64,000 nucleotides of DNA from JAYEHL01 sp041653935. Lineage in GTDB: Bacteria; Chloroflexota; Dehalococcoidia; E44-bin15. The stretch's first letter is position 1, and every line of letters begins with the position of its first letter. Positions 42,405 through 51,382 of this stretch are shown piece after piece. Location of the stretch: positions 124,001 through 188,000 of the forward strand of contig JBAZEO010000002.1 of assembly GCA_041653935.1 (NCBI GenBank). Reading direction: 5' to 3'. Both the position numbers and the translations under genes were made by a program. The notes beneath the pieces are model-generated. The model was given only the letters and a program-made list of their open reading frames with translations, was not told the DNA's origin and did not search any database.

Positions 42405-43994
42405 ATGAGTCACCGTTTTAAAATTCTAGTCGCTGACCCCCTCGCCAAAGAGGGTGTCGAGGCACTTAAAGCATACGCTGAAGTTGACGTTAAAACAGGA
42501 ATGACCAAAGACGAAATCAAAGCCATCATAGACAAATACGATGCTATCGCCGTAAGAAGCGAGACCAAGGTAACAGCAGACATCATCGATGCGGGCAAGA
42601 AGCTCCAGGTTATCGGACGCGCCGGCGTGGGCGTGGACAATGTTGACCTAGACGCGGCCACCCGCAACGGGATCATGGTAGTAAACGCCCCCACGGGGAA
42701 CACCATCTCCGCCGCGGAGCACACCATCGGCCTCATGCTGGCCCTGGCGCGCCACATACCGCAGGCGAACCAGAAGCTCAGAGCCGGCGAATGGAAACGC
42801 AAGGAATACATGGGCACCGAGGTCAGGAACAAGACCCTGGGCATCGTAGGGTTTGGCAACGTAGGCTCGGAGGTCGCCAAACGCGCTGTCGGGCTGGCGA
42901 TGCGGGTTATCGCATATGATCCCTTCGTCTCTGTTGAGTTTGCCAGCAACATTGGAGCGAAGATGGTATCCTTCGATGAAATACTAACGGAATCTGACTT
43001 CATCACCCTGCATACGCCTCTTTCCGCCAAAACCAAGGGACTCATCGGCGAGAAGGAGATAGCCAAAATGAAGCCCGGCGTGCGCCTCATCAACTGCGCC
43101 CGCGGCGGCATTATCGACGAAGAGCTGCTCTTCAAAGCAGTGCAGGAAGGCAAGATAGCTGGCGCGGCCGTAGATGTGTTCACCAAGGAGCCAGCCCCAG
43201 CGGATAACCCACTGCTTAAGAGCGAAAAGATCATTGTTACGCCGCACCTTGCCGCATCCACCACGGAAGCACAGATACTGGCATCAACGGATGTGGCGGA
43301 GGAGATCATAGCCGTGCTCAAGGGAGACCCGGTGCGCTATGCGGTGAACATCCCCAGGATACCTACTGCGACACTCGCCATCATCGGCCCATTCCTCGGC
43401 GTCGCCAAACTGATGGGCAAGCTGCTCTATCAGCTGGGCGAAGGGCAGATGGAGGGCATCAACATTAAGTACGAAGGCGAGATCGCCAATTGCGATACAT
43501 CGGCGCTGAAGGCCAATATCCTCGGCGGACTTCTCGAGGGCACTGTCGAGGAGCGCGTCAATCTGGTCAACGCCAACATGATCGCGCAGAAGCGCGGGCT
43601 GAAGATCAGTGAGACCACCAACCCCGCATGCGAAGTATATACGAATGTGATCACCATTGAGCTTAAAACTTCAAACGGAACCCTGACGGTCGCAGGCACG
43701 GCTATAAGGGGAGAGCCCCATATCATAAGGGTCAATGATTTCTGGATCGATATCATACCCAAAGAAGGCTATTTCCTCTTCAGCGATCACAAGGACCGCC
43801 CCGGCCTTATCGGTTCGGTCGGGACGATATTAGGCAACGCCGACATCAACATCAGCGCCATGCACCTGGGGCGTTTGGAACGCAGGGGCAACGCGCTGCT
43901 GCTCCTCGAAGTCGACGAAGCCGTTAATGAAGATGTTCTTAAAAAACTTCGGGCGTTGCCTGAAGTACAAACGATGAAATTGGTGAAACTCTGA
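42405..43994 (+). CDS. serA: D-3-phosphoglycerate dehydrogenase
   Basis: 529 aa, the long type with substrate-binding, NAD-binding, ASB and ACT domains. It oxidises 3-phosphoglycerate for serine synthesis. The NAD site is GIVGFGNVGSEVAKRA (about residues 147-162), the catalytic histidine is in VTPHLAAST, and the regulatory ACT domain spans about 455-529 (DRPGLIGSVGTIL). The feedback inhibitor for this type is usually serine. The structured leader before it may add control. ligA begins 19 bp downstream. Confidence 0.96.
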   Translation: MSHRFKILVADPLAKEGVEALKAYAEVDVKTGMTKDEIKAIIDKYDAIAVRSETKVTADIIDAGKKLQVIGRAGVGVDNVDLDAATRNGIMVVNAPTGNTISAAEHTIGLMLALARHIPQANQKLRAGEWKRKEYMGTEVRNKTLGIVGFGNVGSEVAKRAVGLAMRVIAYDPFVSVEFASNIGAKMVSFDEILTESDFITLHTPLSAKTKGLIGEKEIAKMKPGVRLINCARGGIIDEELLFKAVQEGKIAGAAVDVFTKEPAPADNPLLKSEKIIVTPHLAASTTEAQILASTDVAEEIIAVLKGDPVRYAVNIPRIPTATLAIIGPFLGVAKLMGKLLYQLGEGQMEGINIKYEGEIANCDTSALKANILGGLLEGTVEERVNLVNANMIAQKRGLKISETTNPACEVYTNVITIELKTSNGTLTVAGTAIRGEPHIIRVNDFWIDIIPKEGYFLFSDHKDRPGLIGSVGTILGNADINISAMHLGRLERRGNALLLLEVDEAVNEDVLKKLRALPEVQTMKLVKL

Positions 43995-44013
43995 TCCCCG
44001 GAGTGAAACCGTC

Positions 44014-46023
44014 GTGCCAGACATCGAAATAGCGAAAAAACAGATAGCTGAGCTGCGAGAGCGGCTCAGCTATCATAGTTATCGTTACTACGCTCTGGAC
44101 AGCCCGGAGATATCTGATGCTGAGTACGACCGGATGATGGTCGAGCTGCGCAAGCTCGAAGAGCAGTATCCGGACCTCATCACTCCCGAGTCTCCAACGC
44201 AACGCGTAGGCGCAGCCCCGCTCGCCGAATTCGGAACGGTCGAGCATCCAAAGCCGCTGTTGAGCCTGGCCAACGTCTTTTCCGACGATGAGCTCCTCGC
44301 CTGGCATAAGCGAATATCCAACCTCGTGCCGGATCAGGCGATGGACTTCGTCTGCGAGCTTAAGATGGACGGCCTTGCCGTAGCCCTCACATACGTTGAC
44401 GACAAACTGACGAGAGGCGCTACACGCGGCGACGGCTTCCACGGAGAGGACATTACTCAAAATCTGAGGACGATCAAAAGCATCCCGCTCACCGTGCCCA
44501 AACACGCTCCTAAGAAATTCGAAGTGCGAGGCGAGGTATATCTCTCCAAGGCAGGATTTGCCAGGCTCAACAGGGAACGCGCCGAGGAAGATATGCCACT
44601 ATTCGCCAACCCGCGCAACGCCGCGGCCGGATCTCTGCGCCAGCTTGACCCGCGCGTTACAGCTAAACGCCCGCTGGATATATATATCTACGCCCTGGGT
44701 TACATCGACGATAAGTCCAGTAGAACACCATCGACCCACTGGGAAACAATGGGATATCTGAAATCACTAGGTTTCAGGATAAGCCCTTACAGCGCAAAGG
44801 CCGCCAATATCGGCGAGGCCGCAGAATACTACCGCAAATGGACGGAAAAGCGCGATAAACTAGAATTCGAGGCCGACGGCGTCGTCATCAAGGTCAACTC
44901 GCTCAAACTGCAAGAAGCACTGGGAGAGGTAGGCCACGACCCGCGCTGGGCAGTGGCTTATAAGTTCCCTGCGATACAGGCGACAACGAAGCTGCTCGAC
45001 ATCGGCATCAACGTGGGCCGCACCGGCAGCCTGAACCCATATGCTATATTAGAGCCGGTGTCCGTCGGCGGCGTTACGATCAAACGTGCCACGCTGCACA
45101 ACGAGGACGACATCCAGCGCAAAGACCTGCGCATCGGCGACACAGTCATCATACAGCGCGCCGGAGAGGTGATCCCTGAAATCGTCGCCCCGGTAACATC
45201 GAAGCGCACCGGAAACGAAAAGGTATTCGTCATGCCGGACCGCTGTCCGGTATGCGACAGCGAAGTATTCAAACCCGAGGGCGAAGCCATAGCCCGTTGC
45301 ACCAACGCATCGTGCCCGGCGCAGCTACATCGACTACTGGCCCACTTTGTTTCGCGCAACGCGATGGACATCGACGGCATCGGCGAGAAGATAGCAGGAT
45401 CCCTGATTGAAAAAGGACTAGTGAAAAACGCAGCCGACCTGTACTACATCACCAGAGAACAGCTCCTAACCATGAATGGAATAGAGGAGAAGAGCGCCCA
45501 GAATCTGCTCAACGCTATCAGCGAAAGCAAAGAGCGGCCGCTGGGAAGGCTCATCTTCGCGCTGGGGATCAGGCATGTCGGCGCCGAGATCGCCGATATA
45601 TTAGCCAATCACTTCAGCAATATCGACTCACTCTCGCAAGCGACCGAGGGTGAGCTGACACAGATCCCAGCTATCGGCCCAAAGATAGCCGAAAGTATCG
45701 TCATCTTTTTCCAAAAAGAGGGGAACCGTAGTATAATCGAAAGGCTGGAGCAGGCAGGGGTCTCTTTGAAAGAACGCGGCGGCGAACAGAAGGACCTGCC
45801 GCTAAAGGGCCAGCAATTTGTGCTCACAGGAACGCTCGCTTCATTCACCAGGAACGAAGCGGAAACGCTCATCAAAACGCTCGGCGGCAGTGTAAGCTCA
45901 AGCGTGAGCAAGAAAACGACATTCGTAGTAGCAGGGACTGATCCCGGCTCGAAAATAGAAAAAGCCCGGAAGCTTGATGTAAAAATAATCAGCGAGGACG
46001 AATTCCTTAAACTGATCAAATAA
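44014..46023 (+). CDS. ligA: NAD-dependent DNA ligase
   Basis: 669 aa, full length. The adenylated lysine is K117 in CELKMDG, the four-cysteine zinc finger is CPVC ... CTNASCP, helix-hairpin-helix repeats follow, and a BRCT domain ends the protein (from about residue 592). Start GTG has GGAG 10 bp upstream. It joins nicks in replication and repair. Co-oriented with serA, 19 bp apart. Confidence 0.97.
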   Translation: MPDIEIAKKQIAELRERLSYHSYRYYALDSPEISDAEYDRMMVELRKLEEQYPDLITPESPTQRVGAAPLAEFGTVEHPKPLLSLANVFSDDELLAWHKRISNLVPDQAMDFVCELKMDGLAVALTYVDDKLTRGATRGDGFHGEDITQNLRTIKSIPLTVPKHAPKKFEVRGEVYLSKAGFARLNRERAEEDMPLFANPRNAAAGSLRQLDPRVTAKRPLDIYIYALGYIDDKSSRTPSTHWETMGYLKSLGFRISPYSAKAANIGEAAEYYRKWTEKRDKLEFEADGVVIKVNSLKLQEALGEVGHDPRWAVAYKFPAIQATTKLLDIGINVGRTGSLNPYAILEPVSVGGVTIKRATLHNEDDIQRKDLRIGDTVIIQRAGEVIPEIVAPVTSKRTGNEKVFVMPDRCPVCDSEVFKPEGEAIARCTNASCPAQLHRLLAHFVSRNAMDIDGIGEKIAGSLIEKGLVKNAADLYYITREQLLTMNGIEEKSAQNLLNAISESKERPLGRLIFALGIRHVGAEIADILANHFSNIDSLSQATEGELTQIPAIGPKIAESIVIFFQKEGNRSIIERLEQAGVSLKERGGEQKDLPLKGQQFVLTGTLASFTRNEAETLIKTLGGSVSSSVSKKTTFVVAGTDPGSKIEKARKLDVKIISEDEFLKLIK

Positions 46024-46029
46024 AAAGAG

Positions 46030-46120
46030 ATGCAGGAGATTTCTCTCCTGCCGAGGGAACTGGGGGTGTCCCCCAACTTTTTTCAAGTCCCCCAAGATTG
46101 GGGGATAACAGGGGGTTGAT
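46030..46120. repeat. intergenic palindromic repeat element, copy A
   Basis: Three short hairpins in a row: GCAGGAGA/TCTCCTGC, TGGGGG/CCCCCA followed by six T, and CCCCCAA/TTGGGGG. A diverged copy lies at 50103-50187. The second hairpin with its T-run could also terminate ligA transcription. Confidence 0.75.
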
Positions 46121-46166
46121 AGGACCAAACGAGCGACATCGATAGATTTAGAGAGGAGAGAACCTG

Positions 46167-46604
46167 ATGGCAAAAGTATTGATAGTATATTCCACCCAGA
46201 CCGGAAACACCGAGGAGATGGCTAAAGCAATTGCCGAAGGGGCCAAATCCGTAAAAGGCACGACTGTGATAATGAAAAAGGCAGCCGATACAACGGATAG
46301 AGACCTTATCTCGTGTGACGCTGTAGCTTTCGGCTCGCCGACGAATTTCGGCTACATATCCGGCGCACTTAAGGATTTCTTTGATCGGACACTTATCCAA
46401 TGCCGTGAAAAAACAAAGGACAAGCCTTACTGCACGTTCACCAATAGCGGTATGGGCAAGCGGAAAGCCCTCGAGGTACTGGATGGAATAGCTTTTGCCT
46501 ACAGTTTGAAAAAGGTGGGTGAGGGCGTAATGTCAAAGGGCAAGCCGACCCCGGAAGAGATCGCCGAACTGAAAACCATGGGCAAAAAGCTGGCCGGAGA
46601 CTAG
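46167..46604 (+). CDS. flavodoxin-family / WrbA-like NAD(P)H oxidoreductase
   Basis: 145 aa with the FMN phosphate-binding loop STQTGNTEEMA (residues 9-19) and the FGSPTNFGYISG segment that cradles the flavin ring. Length fits a short-chain flavodoxin; similar proteins act as electron carriers or quinone reductases. GAGAGGAGAG precedes the ATG. pth follows 22 bp later. Confidence 0.9.
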   Translation: MAKVLIVYSTQTGNTEEMAKAIAEGAKSVKGTTVIMKKAADTTDRDLISCDAVAFGSPTNFGYISGALKDFFDRTLIQCREKTKDKPYCTFTNSGMGKRKALEVLDGIAFAYSLKKVGEGVMSKGKPTPEEIAELKTMGKKLAGD

Positions 46605-46626
46605 TCCCACAAAATCTTTTGATACT

Positions 46627-47193
46627 ATGAAACTCATAATCGGGCTTGGGAATCCGGGTAAAGAGTATGCCAGGAACCGGCATAACGTTGGCTTCCAATG
46701 CCTCGATTACTTCGCACGCCGACACAGAATCGAGATCAAAGAACGGAGATGGCGCGAACGCAGCATGCGTGCCAGATTCGGCACAGGCGATATCGATGGC
46801 ATAGAAGTAGTGCTGGCAAAGCCAACCACCTTCATGAACCTCAGTGGTCAGGCGGTATCGCAAATGATGCACCGCTTCAAGGCGTCTCCCGCCGATATAA
46901 TCGTAATATGTGACGACATGGATCTGCCGCTGGGCAAGATACGCATACGCCCGCAAGGCGGCTCCGGCGGACATAAAGGCATTGCTTCAATCATCAACTC
47001 GGCAGAAAGTGATGCCTTCATCCGCATTCGAGTCGGCATCGGACGCCCCGAGAACGACGAGGTATCGTTCGTGCTAAGCAATTTCCCGACAGAGGATAAA
47101 CAAATCATTGATAAAGCCGTAGTACAAGTCGCTGACATTATCTATTGTATCCTGCATGAGGGGATCGAAGCGGCCATGAATCGATTTAACTAA
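46627..47193 (+). CDS. pth: peptidyl-tRNA hydrolase
   Basis: 188 aa. Recycles peptidyl-tRNA released from ribosomes. Motifs: GLGNPGKEYARNRHNVGF with catalytic H20, KPTTFMNLSGQAV, and DDMDLPLGKIRIRPQGGSGGHKG with the base-pairing Asp and second His. Canonical length. No other translation genes adjoin. Confidence 0.97.
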   Translation: MKLIIGLGNPGKEYARNRHNVGFQCLDYFARRHRIEIKERRWRERSMRARFGTGDIDGIEVVLAKPTTFMNLSGQAVSQMMHRFKASPADIIVICDDMDLPLGKIRIRPQGGSGGHKGIASIINSAESDAFIRIRVGIGRPENDEVSFVLSNFPTEDKQIIDKAVVQVADIIYCILHEGIEAAMNRFN

Positions 47194-47270
47194 CGTCGCG
47201 CTACGCCTCGGTTGCTCTGAATATACAAGGAATGTTATAATCGCCTTCACCCAGACATAAAGGATCTAAA

Positions 47271-47747
47271 TTGAAAGACAAGATTTTCATCTCTGTAATA
47301 GGCGCCAGCAAGTGCAGCGCGAAAGAGGCCAGGCTCGCCGAGGAAGTAGGTCGCGAGCTGGCTAAACGCGGCGCAGTTGTCATCTGCGGAGGCCTCACCG
47401 GCGTAATGGAGGCAGTATGCCGCGGGGCCAAATCAGAAGGCGGGCTCACCGTCGGTATCCTGCCGGGCAATAGCCGCAACGACGCCAACCCGTATGTCGA
47501 TATCCCGATACTCACCGGCATGGGTTATACCAGAAACCCTGTAGTCGTACGAACGGGACAGGCAGCCATTGCGGTCGGCGGGAAATACGGAACACTCTCA
47601 GAGATAGCTTACGCTCTACAAGAGAAAATACCGGTCATCGGACTCGGCACATGGGTACTTGCTACCGGCAAAGCCAAAGACGAATCAATTATTATTGCCA
47701 AAGATGCATCGGACGCCGTGGATAAAGCCCTAGAAAGCATTGGATAA
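47271..47747 (+). CDS. TIGR00725/LOG-like Rossmann nucleotide-binding protein
   Basis: 158 aa. The first strand/glycine turn SVIGASKCS and the GGKYGTLSE motif (the GGxGTxxE site of LOG phosphoribohydrolases) place it in the DprA/LOG superfamily. It may hydrolyse nucleoside monophosphates, but this TIGR00725 branch is uncharacterised. The start is TTG with AAAGGA upstream. It lies just ahead of eno, which starts 10 bp after its stop. Confidence 0.83.
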   Translation: MKDKIFISVIGASKCSAKEARLAEEVGRELAKRGAVVICGGLTGVMEAVCRGAKSEGGLTVGILPGNSRNDANPYVDIPILTGMGYTRNPVVVRTGQAAIAVGGKYGTLSEIAYALQEKIPVIGLGTWVLATGKAKDESIIIAKDASDAVDKALESIG

Positions 47748-47757
47748 GGAGGGGAAA

Positions 47758-49044
47758 ATGGCCTCCATTGAATCATTAATTGCCAGGGAAATACTCGATT
47801 CTCGCGGGAATCCGACAGTGTTGGTCGAGGCAAGGCTCACCGACGGCACTGTCGGCCACGCCTCGGTGCCTTCGGGTGCGCCCACCGGTACTCACGAAGC
47901 GGTAGAGCTCCGCGATGGCGACAAGAAACGATTCGGCGGATTTGGCGTGTTGAAAGCGCTAAGCAACGTAGAGGATCAGATCGAGATCGCGCTTATCGGG
48001 ATGCCTGTACACGACCAAGAAACTATAGACGAGCGCATGATAGCATTGGACGGCACACCCAACAAATCCAAACTTGGGGCTAACGCAATCTTGGGCGTAT
48101 CCTTGGCTGTGGCCAGTGCCGCAGCTACATTTCAGAAAATGCCCCTTTACCGCTACATCGGCGGGGAAGAAGCGAACACGCTCCCCGTGCCGATAATGAA
48201 TATGATAAACGGGGGAAGACACGCCGTTGACTCCACAGACCTGCAGGAGTTCATGATCATGCCTTTGGGCGCGCCGACATTCAGATTGTCCGTTAGGATG
48301 TGCGCAGAGATATATCAAGCATTGAAGAAACTGCTTACGGAGAAGAACCTCAACACCAGCGTCGGCGACGAGGGCGGTTTCGCTCCTTTCCTCAAATCGA
48401 ATCGAGAGGTTTTACAGCTTCTTGTTAATGCCATTGAAGCTGCTGGATATAAGCCGGGGAAAGATTGCTTCATCGCCATCGACTCGGGGGGCAGTGACCT
48501 CCACCAAGACGGCAAATACGTACTTGCCAACGAAGGCGTCTCCCTCACCAGCACCGAGATGGTGGAATACTACGCCCGTATGATCAAAGAATATCCGATC
48601 CTCAGCATTGAGGACGGAATGGCCGAGGACGACTGGGACGGCTGGAAGATGCTGACAAACAAGATAGGAGGCAAGGTACAGATCGTCGGCGGCGACATTT
48701 ATGTAACCCAGATTGACCTGCTATCCCGCGGTATTCAAGAGAAGACATCCAACTCGATCCTTATTAAAATGAACCAAATAGGTACACTAACTGAGACGCT
48801 CAAAGCCATCGACATAGCAAAGGATGCAAAGTGGACTGCAGTTGTGAGCCATCGTTCGGGCGAGACTGAGGACACTACCATTGCCGATTTGGCTGTGGCC
48901 AAAAATACCGGATTTATTAAATCGGGCGCTCCCTGCCGCAGCGAACGGGTGGTTAAGTATAATCGGTTGCTGCAGATCGAGCATGAATTGGGCGAACGCG
49001 CCATCTATCCCGGCATGAGCGCATTTTATAACCTGGAAAAATGA
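47758..49044 (+). CDS. eno: enolase of normal domain order, one Mg-ligand Asp replaced by Gly
   Basis: 428 aa. Interconverts 2-phosphoglycerate and phosphoenolpyruvate. Normal order: N-terminal ILDSRGNPTV and VPSGAPTG, then the barrel with QEFMI, VGDEGGFAP, AIDSGGSD, SIEDGMAED, LIKMNQIGT (catalytic K337), SHRSGETED and IKSGAPCRSER. At the third Mg ligand (D320 in yeast, normally VGDDLFVT) it has VGGDIYVT with G312 (codon 48691-48693); the alignment to K337 leaves no doubt about the position. Activity may be reduced. ATG 47758 follows AAGGAGG; an in-frame upstream ATG at 47740 lies inside the preceding gene. It overlaps the next gene by 4 bp. Confidence 0.93.
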   Translation: MASIESLIAREILDSRGNPTVLVEARLTDGTVGHASVPSGAPTGTHEAVELRDGDKKRFGGFGVLKALSNVEDQIEIALIGMPVHDQETIDERMIALDGTPNKSKLGANAILGVSLAVASAAATFQKMPLYRYIGGEEANTLPVPIMNMINGGRHAVDSTDLQEFMIMPLGAPTFRLSVRMCAEIYQALKKLLTEKNLNTSVGDEGGFAPFLKSNREVLQLLVNAIEAAGYKPGKDCFIAIDSGGSDLHQDGKYVLANEGVSLTSTEMVEYYARMIKEYPILSIEDGMAEDDWDGWKMLTNKIGGKVQIVGGDIYVTQIDLLSRGIQEKTSNSILIKMNQIGTLTETLKAIDIAKDAKWTAVVSHRSGETEDTTIADLAVAKNTGFIKSGAPCRSERVVKYNRLLQIEHELGERAIYPGMSAFYNLEK

Positions 49045-50084
49045 AAACCATCGGTATAACTACCACTGTCCCTACAGAGGTCCTGCTGTCCGCAGGCTAT
49101 CAGCCTATAGACCTGAATAATATATTCATATCCGAACCCGACCCTGAGCACCTGGTCACAAAGGCCGAGCGCGCCGGCTTCCCCATCAACTGCTGCACCT
49201 GGATCAAAGGTATTTACGGCACTGTTATGGAGCGAGACATAGACTCGGTGATCTGTGTCACCAACGGCGACTGTTCCAACACACAAATGCTCATGGAGGT
49301 ACTGAAGCTCAAGGGGATAAATACGATACCATTCGCCTATCCCGACAGCCCGAACCTGCTGCACATGCAGGCCGGCCTCGAATCACTGGCCAAAACGCTC
49401 GATACTACAGTCGATGAGGCTGAGAAAATGCGATTAGAACTCGAGCGGGCGCGCTCGCTGGCGCGGGAGCTCGACGAGCTGACATGGAAGGAAAATGTAG
49501 CGACTGGTTTCGAAAATCACTTCTGGCTGGTATCCGCCTCCGATTTCACTGGCGATGTCAGCAAGTATGAGAAGGGATTGAGTCGGCTCCTGAGCGAGTG
49601 CCGCACGAGGGAACCGTATAGCGGCGATATGCTTCGATTGGCGTATATCGGCGTGCCTCCCGTTTTCGCCAGAGACCTCTACCGCTTTCTGGAACGCAAC
49701 GGCGCACGCGTCGTTTTCAACGAGATCCAGCGCCAGTTCGCAATGCCGCATTGCTGTAATTCCCTGGCCGAGCAATATTGTAAATACACATACCCGTACT
49801 CGCTTTCGCAGAGGATCGATGATATACTGCCAGAGCTTAAAGAGCGACGTGTGGATGGAGTAATCCACTACGTGCAGGCATTCTGCCATCGAGGCATCGG
49901 AGACATCGTGTTACGGAAACATATCAAGCTGCCGATGTTGACGATTGAAGGCAATAACGAATACAATCTGACACAGCACCTGATGACCAGATTCGAGGCG
50001 TTCCTGGACGTAGTAAAGCACCACAGGGATAAGAATCGCAGCTACAGCGCTAAACCTTTCATCAAATCGAGAAGGAGTAGCTAA
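49041..50084 (+). CDS. 2-hydroxyacyl-CoA dehydratase family subunit (HgdB-like)
   Basis: 347 aa. Members bind a [4Fe-4S] cluster and take part in radical dehydration of 2-hydroxyacyl-CoA, benzoyl-CoA reduction, or double-cubane-cluster reductases. Cysteines in NCCTWIKG, NGDCSN and QAFCHRGIG are at expected ligand positions. The ATGA overlap with eno shows translational coupling. No partner subunit or ATP-dependent activase (HgdC-type) is in the window, so the chemistry is open; a double-cubane-type or solitary reductase role is possible. Confidence 0.85.
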   Translation: MKTIGITTTVPTEVLLSAGYQPIDLNNIFISEPDPEHLVTKAERAGFPINCCTWIKGIYGTVMERDIDSVICVTNGDCSNTQMLMEVLKLKGINTIPFAYPDSPNLLHMQAGLESLAKTLDTTVDEAEKMRLELERARSLARELDELTWKENVATGFENHFWLVSASDFTGDVSKYEKGLSRLLSECRTREPYSGDMLRLAYIGVPPVFARDLYRFLERNGARVVFNEIQRQFAMPHCCNSLAEQYCKYTYPYSLSQRIDDILPELKERRVDGVIHYVQAFCHRGIGDIVLRKHIKLPMLTIEGNNEYNLTQHLMTRFEAFLDVVKHHRDKNRSYSAKPFIKSRRSS

Positions 50085-50102
50085 GGAATATTTAAGAAAG
50101 AA

Positions 50103-50187
50103 GTGCAGGATTCCTCCTGCCGAGGTATTAGGGGTGTCCCCTATTCTTTTTTAGTTCCCCCATGATTGGGGTATACAGGGGGTTGAT
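50103..50187. repeat. intergenic palindromic repeat element, copy B
   Basis: Diverged copy of the element at 46030. Hairpins: GCAGGA/TCCTGC, TAGGGG/CCCCTA followed by six T, and CCCC/GGGG. Compared with copy A, the G-to-A in the left arm of the second stem is matched by C-to-T in the right arm, so pairing is preserved. Confidence 0.75.
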
Positions 50188-50249
50188 CGACTTAAAGAAG
50201 TCGATACCGAGCAAAATAGGATCGATACAAAAATCAAAGGAGTGTGTAA

Positions 50250-51263
50250 ATGGTAACAAAGATAGGAATCAACGGATTCGGACGGGTCGGCAGGCAGGTT
50301 CTGAAGGCAATTCAGGAAAACCACGCGGGTAAGCTTGAAGTAGTCGCCCTGAACGATCTGACCGACACCAAAACCAACGCCCATCTTTTCAAATACGACT
50401 CCAACTACGGAATTTATAAAGGCACCGTAGAAGCCAGGGAAGACGCCATTGTCGTCGACGGCAAGGTTATCAAGGTAATCTCCGAGAGAGACCCGTCTAA
50501 GATAGCATGGGCCAGCTACGGAGCCGAGATCGTCGTGGAATCCACGGGCCTTTTTACAGATGGACCGAAAGCAGCCGCTCACCTCAAGGGCGGAGCCAAG
50601 AAGGTCATCATCACCGCCCCGGCAAAAGAAGAAGATATTACCATCGTCCTCGGCGTCAACGAAGGCAAGTACGATCCGAGCAAGCATAAGATTATTTCCA
50701 ACGCCTCCTGCACCACCAACTGCATCGCGCCTATCGTTAAGGTGCTACACGAGACCTTCGGCATAGAGAAGGGGCTTATGTCAACAATCCATGCCTACAC
50801 CAACGATCAGCGCATACTCGATCAGGTGCATAAGGACCTGCGACGGGCGCGCACTGCTGGCATGAGTATAATCCCGACCACCACCGGCGCGGCCAAGGCG
50901 GTAACTACAGTAATGCCGGAGCTGAAAGGCAAGCTGCACGGCATGGCCTACCGCGTGCCGACCACCACAGTTTCAGTAGTCGATTTCGTGGCCGACCTCT
51001 TGAAGAAGGTCAAGGTGGAAGATGTGAATGCAGCTTTGAAAAAGGCGGCCGCCGGCCCGCTCAAGAACATACTGGAATATTGCGAAGAGCCGCTGGTCAG
51101 CGTCGATTTCAAGGGCAATCCAGCCAGCTCCATCGTCGATTCGCTGTCAACGATGGTCATCGCAGACAACATGGTGAAAGTCGTAGCATGGTATGACAAC
51201 GAATGGGGCTACAGCTGCCGCGTTGCCGATCTGGTGAAATATATCGCTGGCAAAGGCTTATAA
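50250..51263 (+). CDS. gapA: glyceraldehyde-3-phosphate dehydrogenase, type I
   Basis: 337 aa. Oxidises glyceraldehyde-3-phosphate to 1,3-bisphosphoglycerate. NAD site GINGFGRVGRQVLKA at the N-terminus, catalytic C154 in SNASCTTNC, and the catalytic His in STIHAYTNDQ. AAAGGAG precedes the ATG. Conventional length, and stands alone after the repeat element; with serA and eno, this forms a lower-glycolysis/serine neighbourhood. Confidence 0.97.
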   Translation: MVTKIGINGFGRVGRQVLKAIQENHAGKLEVVALNDLTDTKTNAHLFKYDSNYGIYKGTVEAREDAIVVDGKVIKVISERDPSKIAWASYGAEIVVESTGLFTDGPKAAAHLKGGAKKVIITAPAKEEDITIVLGVNEGKYDPSKHKIISNASCTTNCIAPIVKVLHETFGIEKGLMSTIHAYTNDQRILDQVHKDLRRARTAGMSIIPTTTGAAKAVTTVMPELKGKLHGMAYRVPTTTVSVVDFVADLLKKVKVEDVNAALKKAAAGPLKNILEYCEEPLVSVDFKGNPASSIVDSLSTMVIADNMVKVVAWYDNEWGYSCRVADLVKYIAGKGL

Positions 51264-51317
51264 GCTGCGTTAAGTCGACTAATCCCCCTCATCCGATTGG
51301 TATTCTTAAACAATCTG

Positions 51318-51346
51318 TGGTGAAAGGTTTTGACTTGGGATATAAT
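51318..51346 (+). promoter_or_regulatory. possible promoter of the radical SAM-mrp genes
   Basis: A perfect TATAAT at 51341-51346 with a weak -35 (TGGTGA, 51318-51323, 17-bp spacer), 37 bp before the ATG at 51383. Confidence 0.4.
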
Positions 51347-51382
51347 AGTTGCGCGTAAAATCAAACAATAGAGGTATAACAA

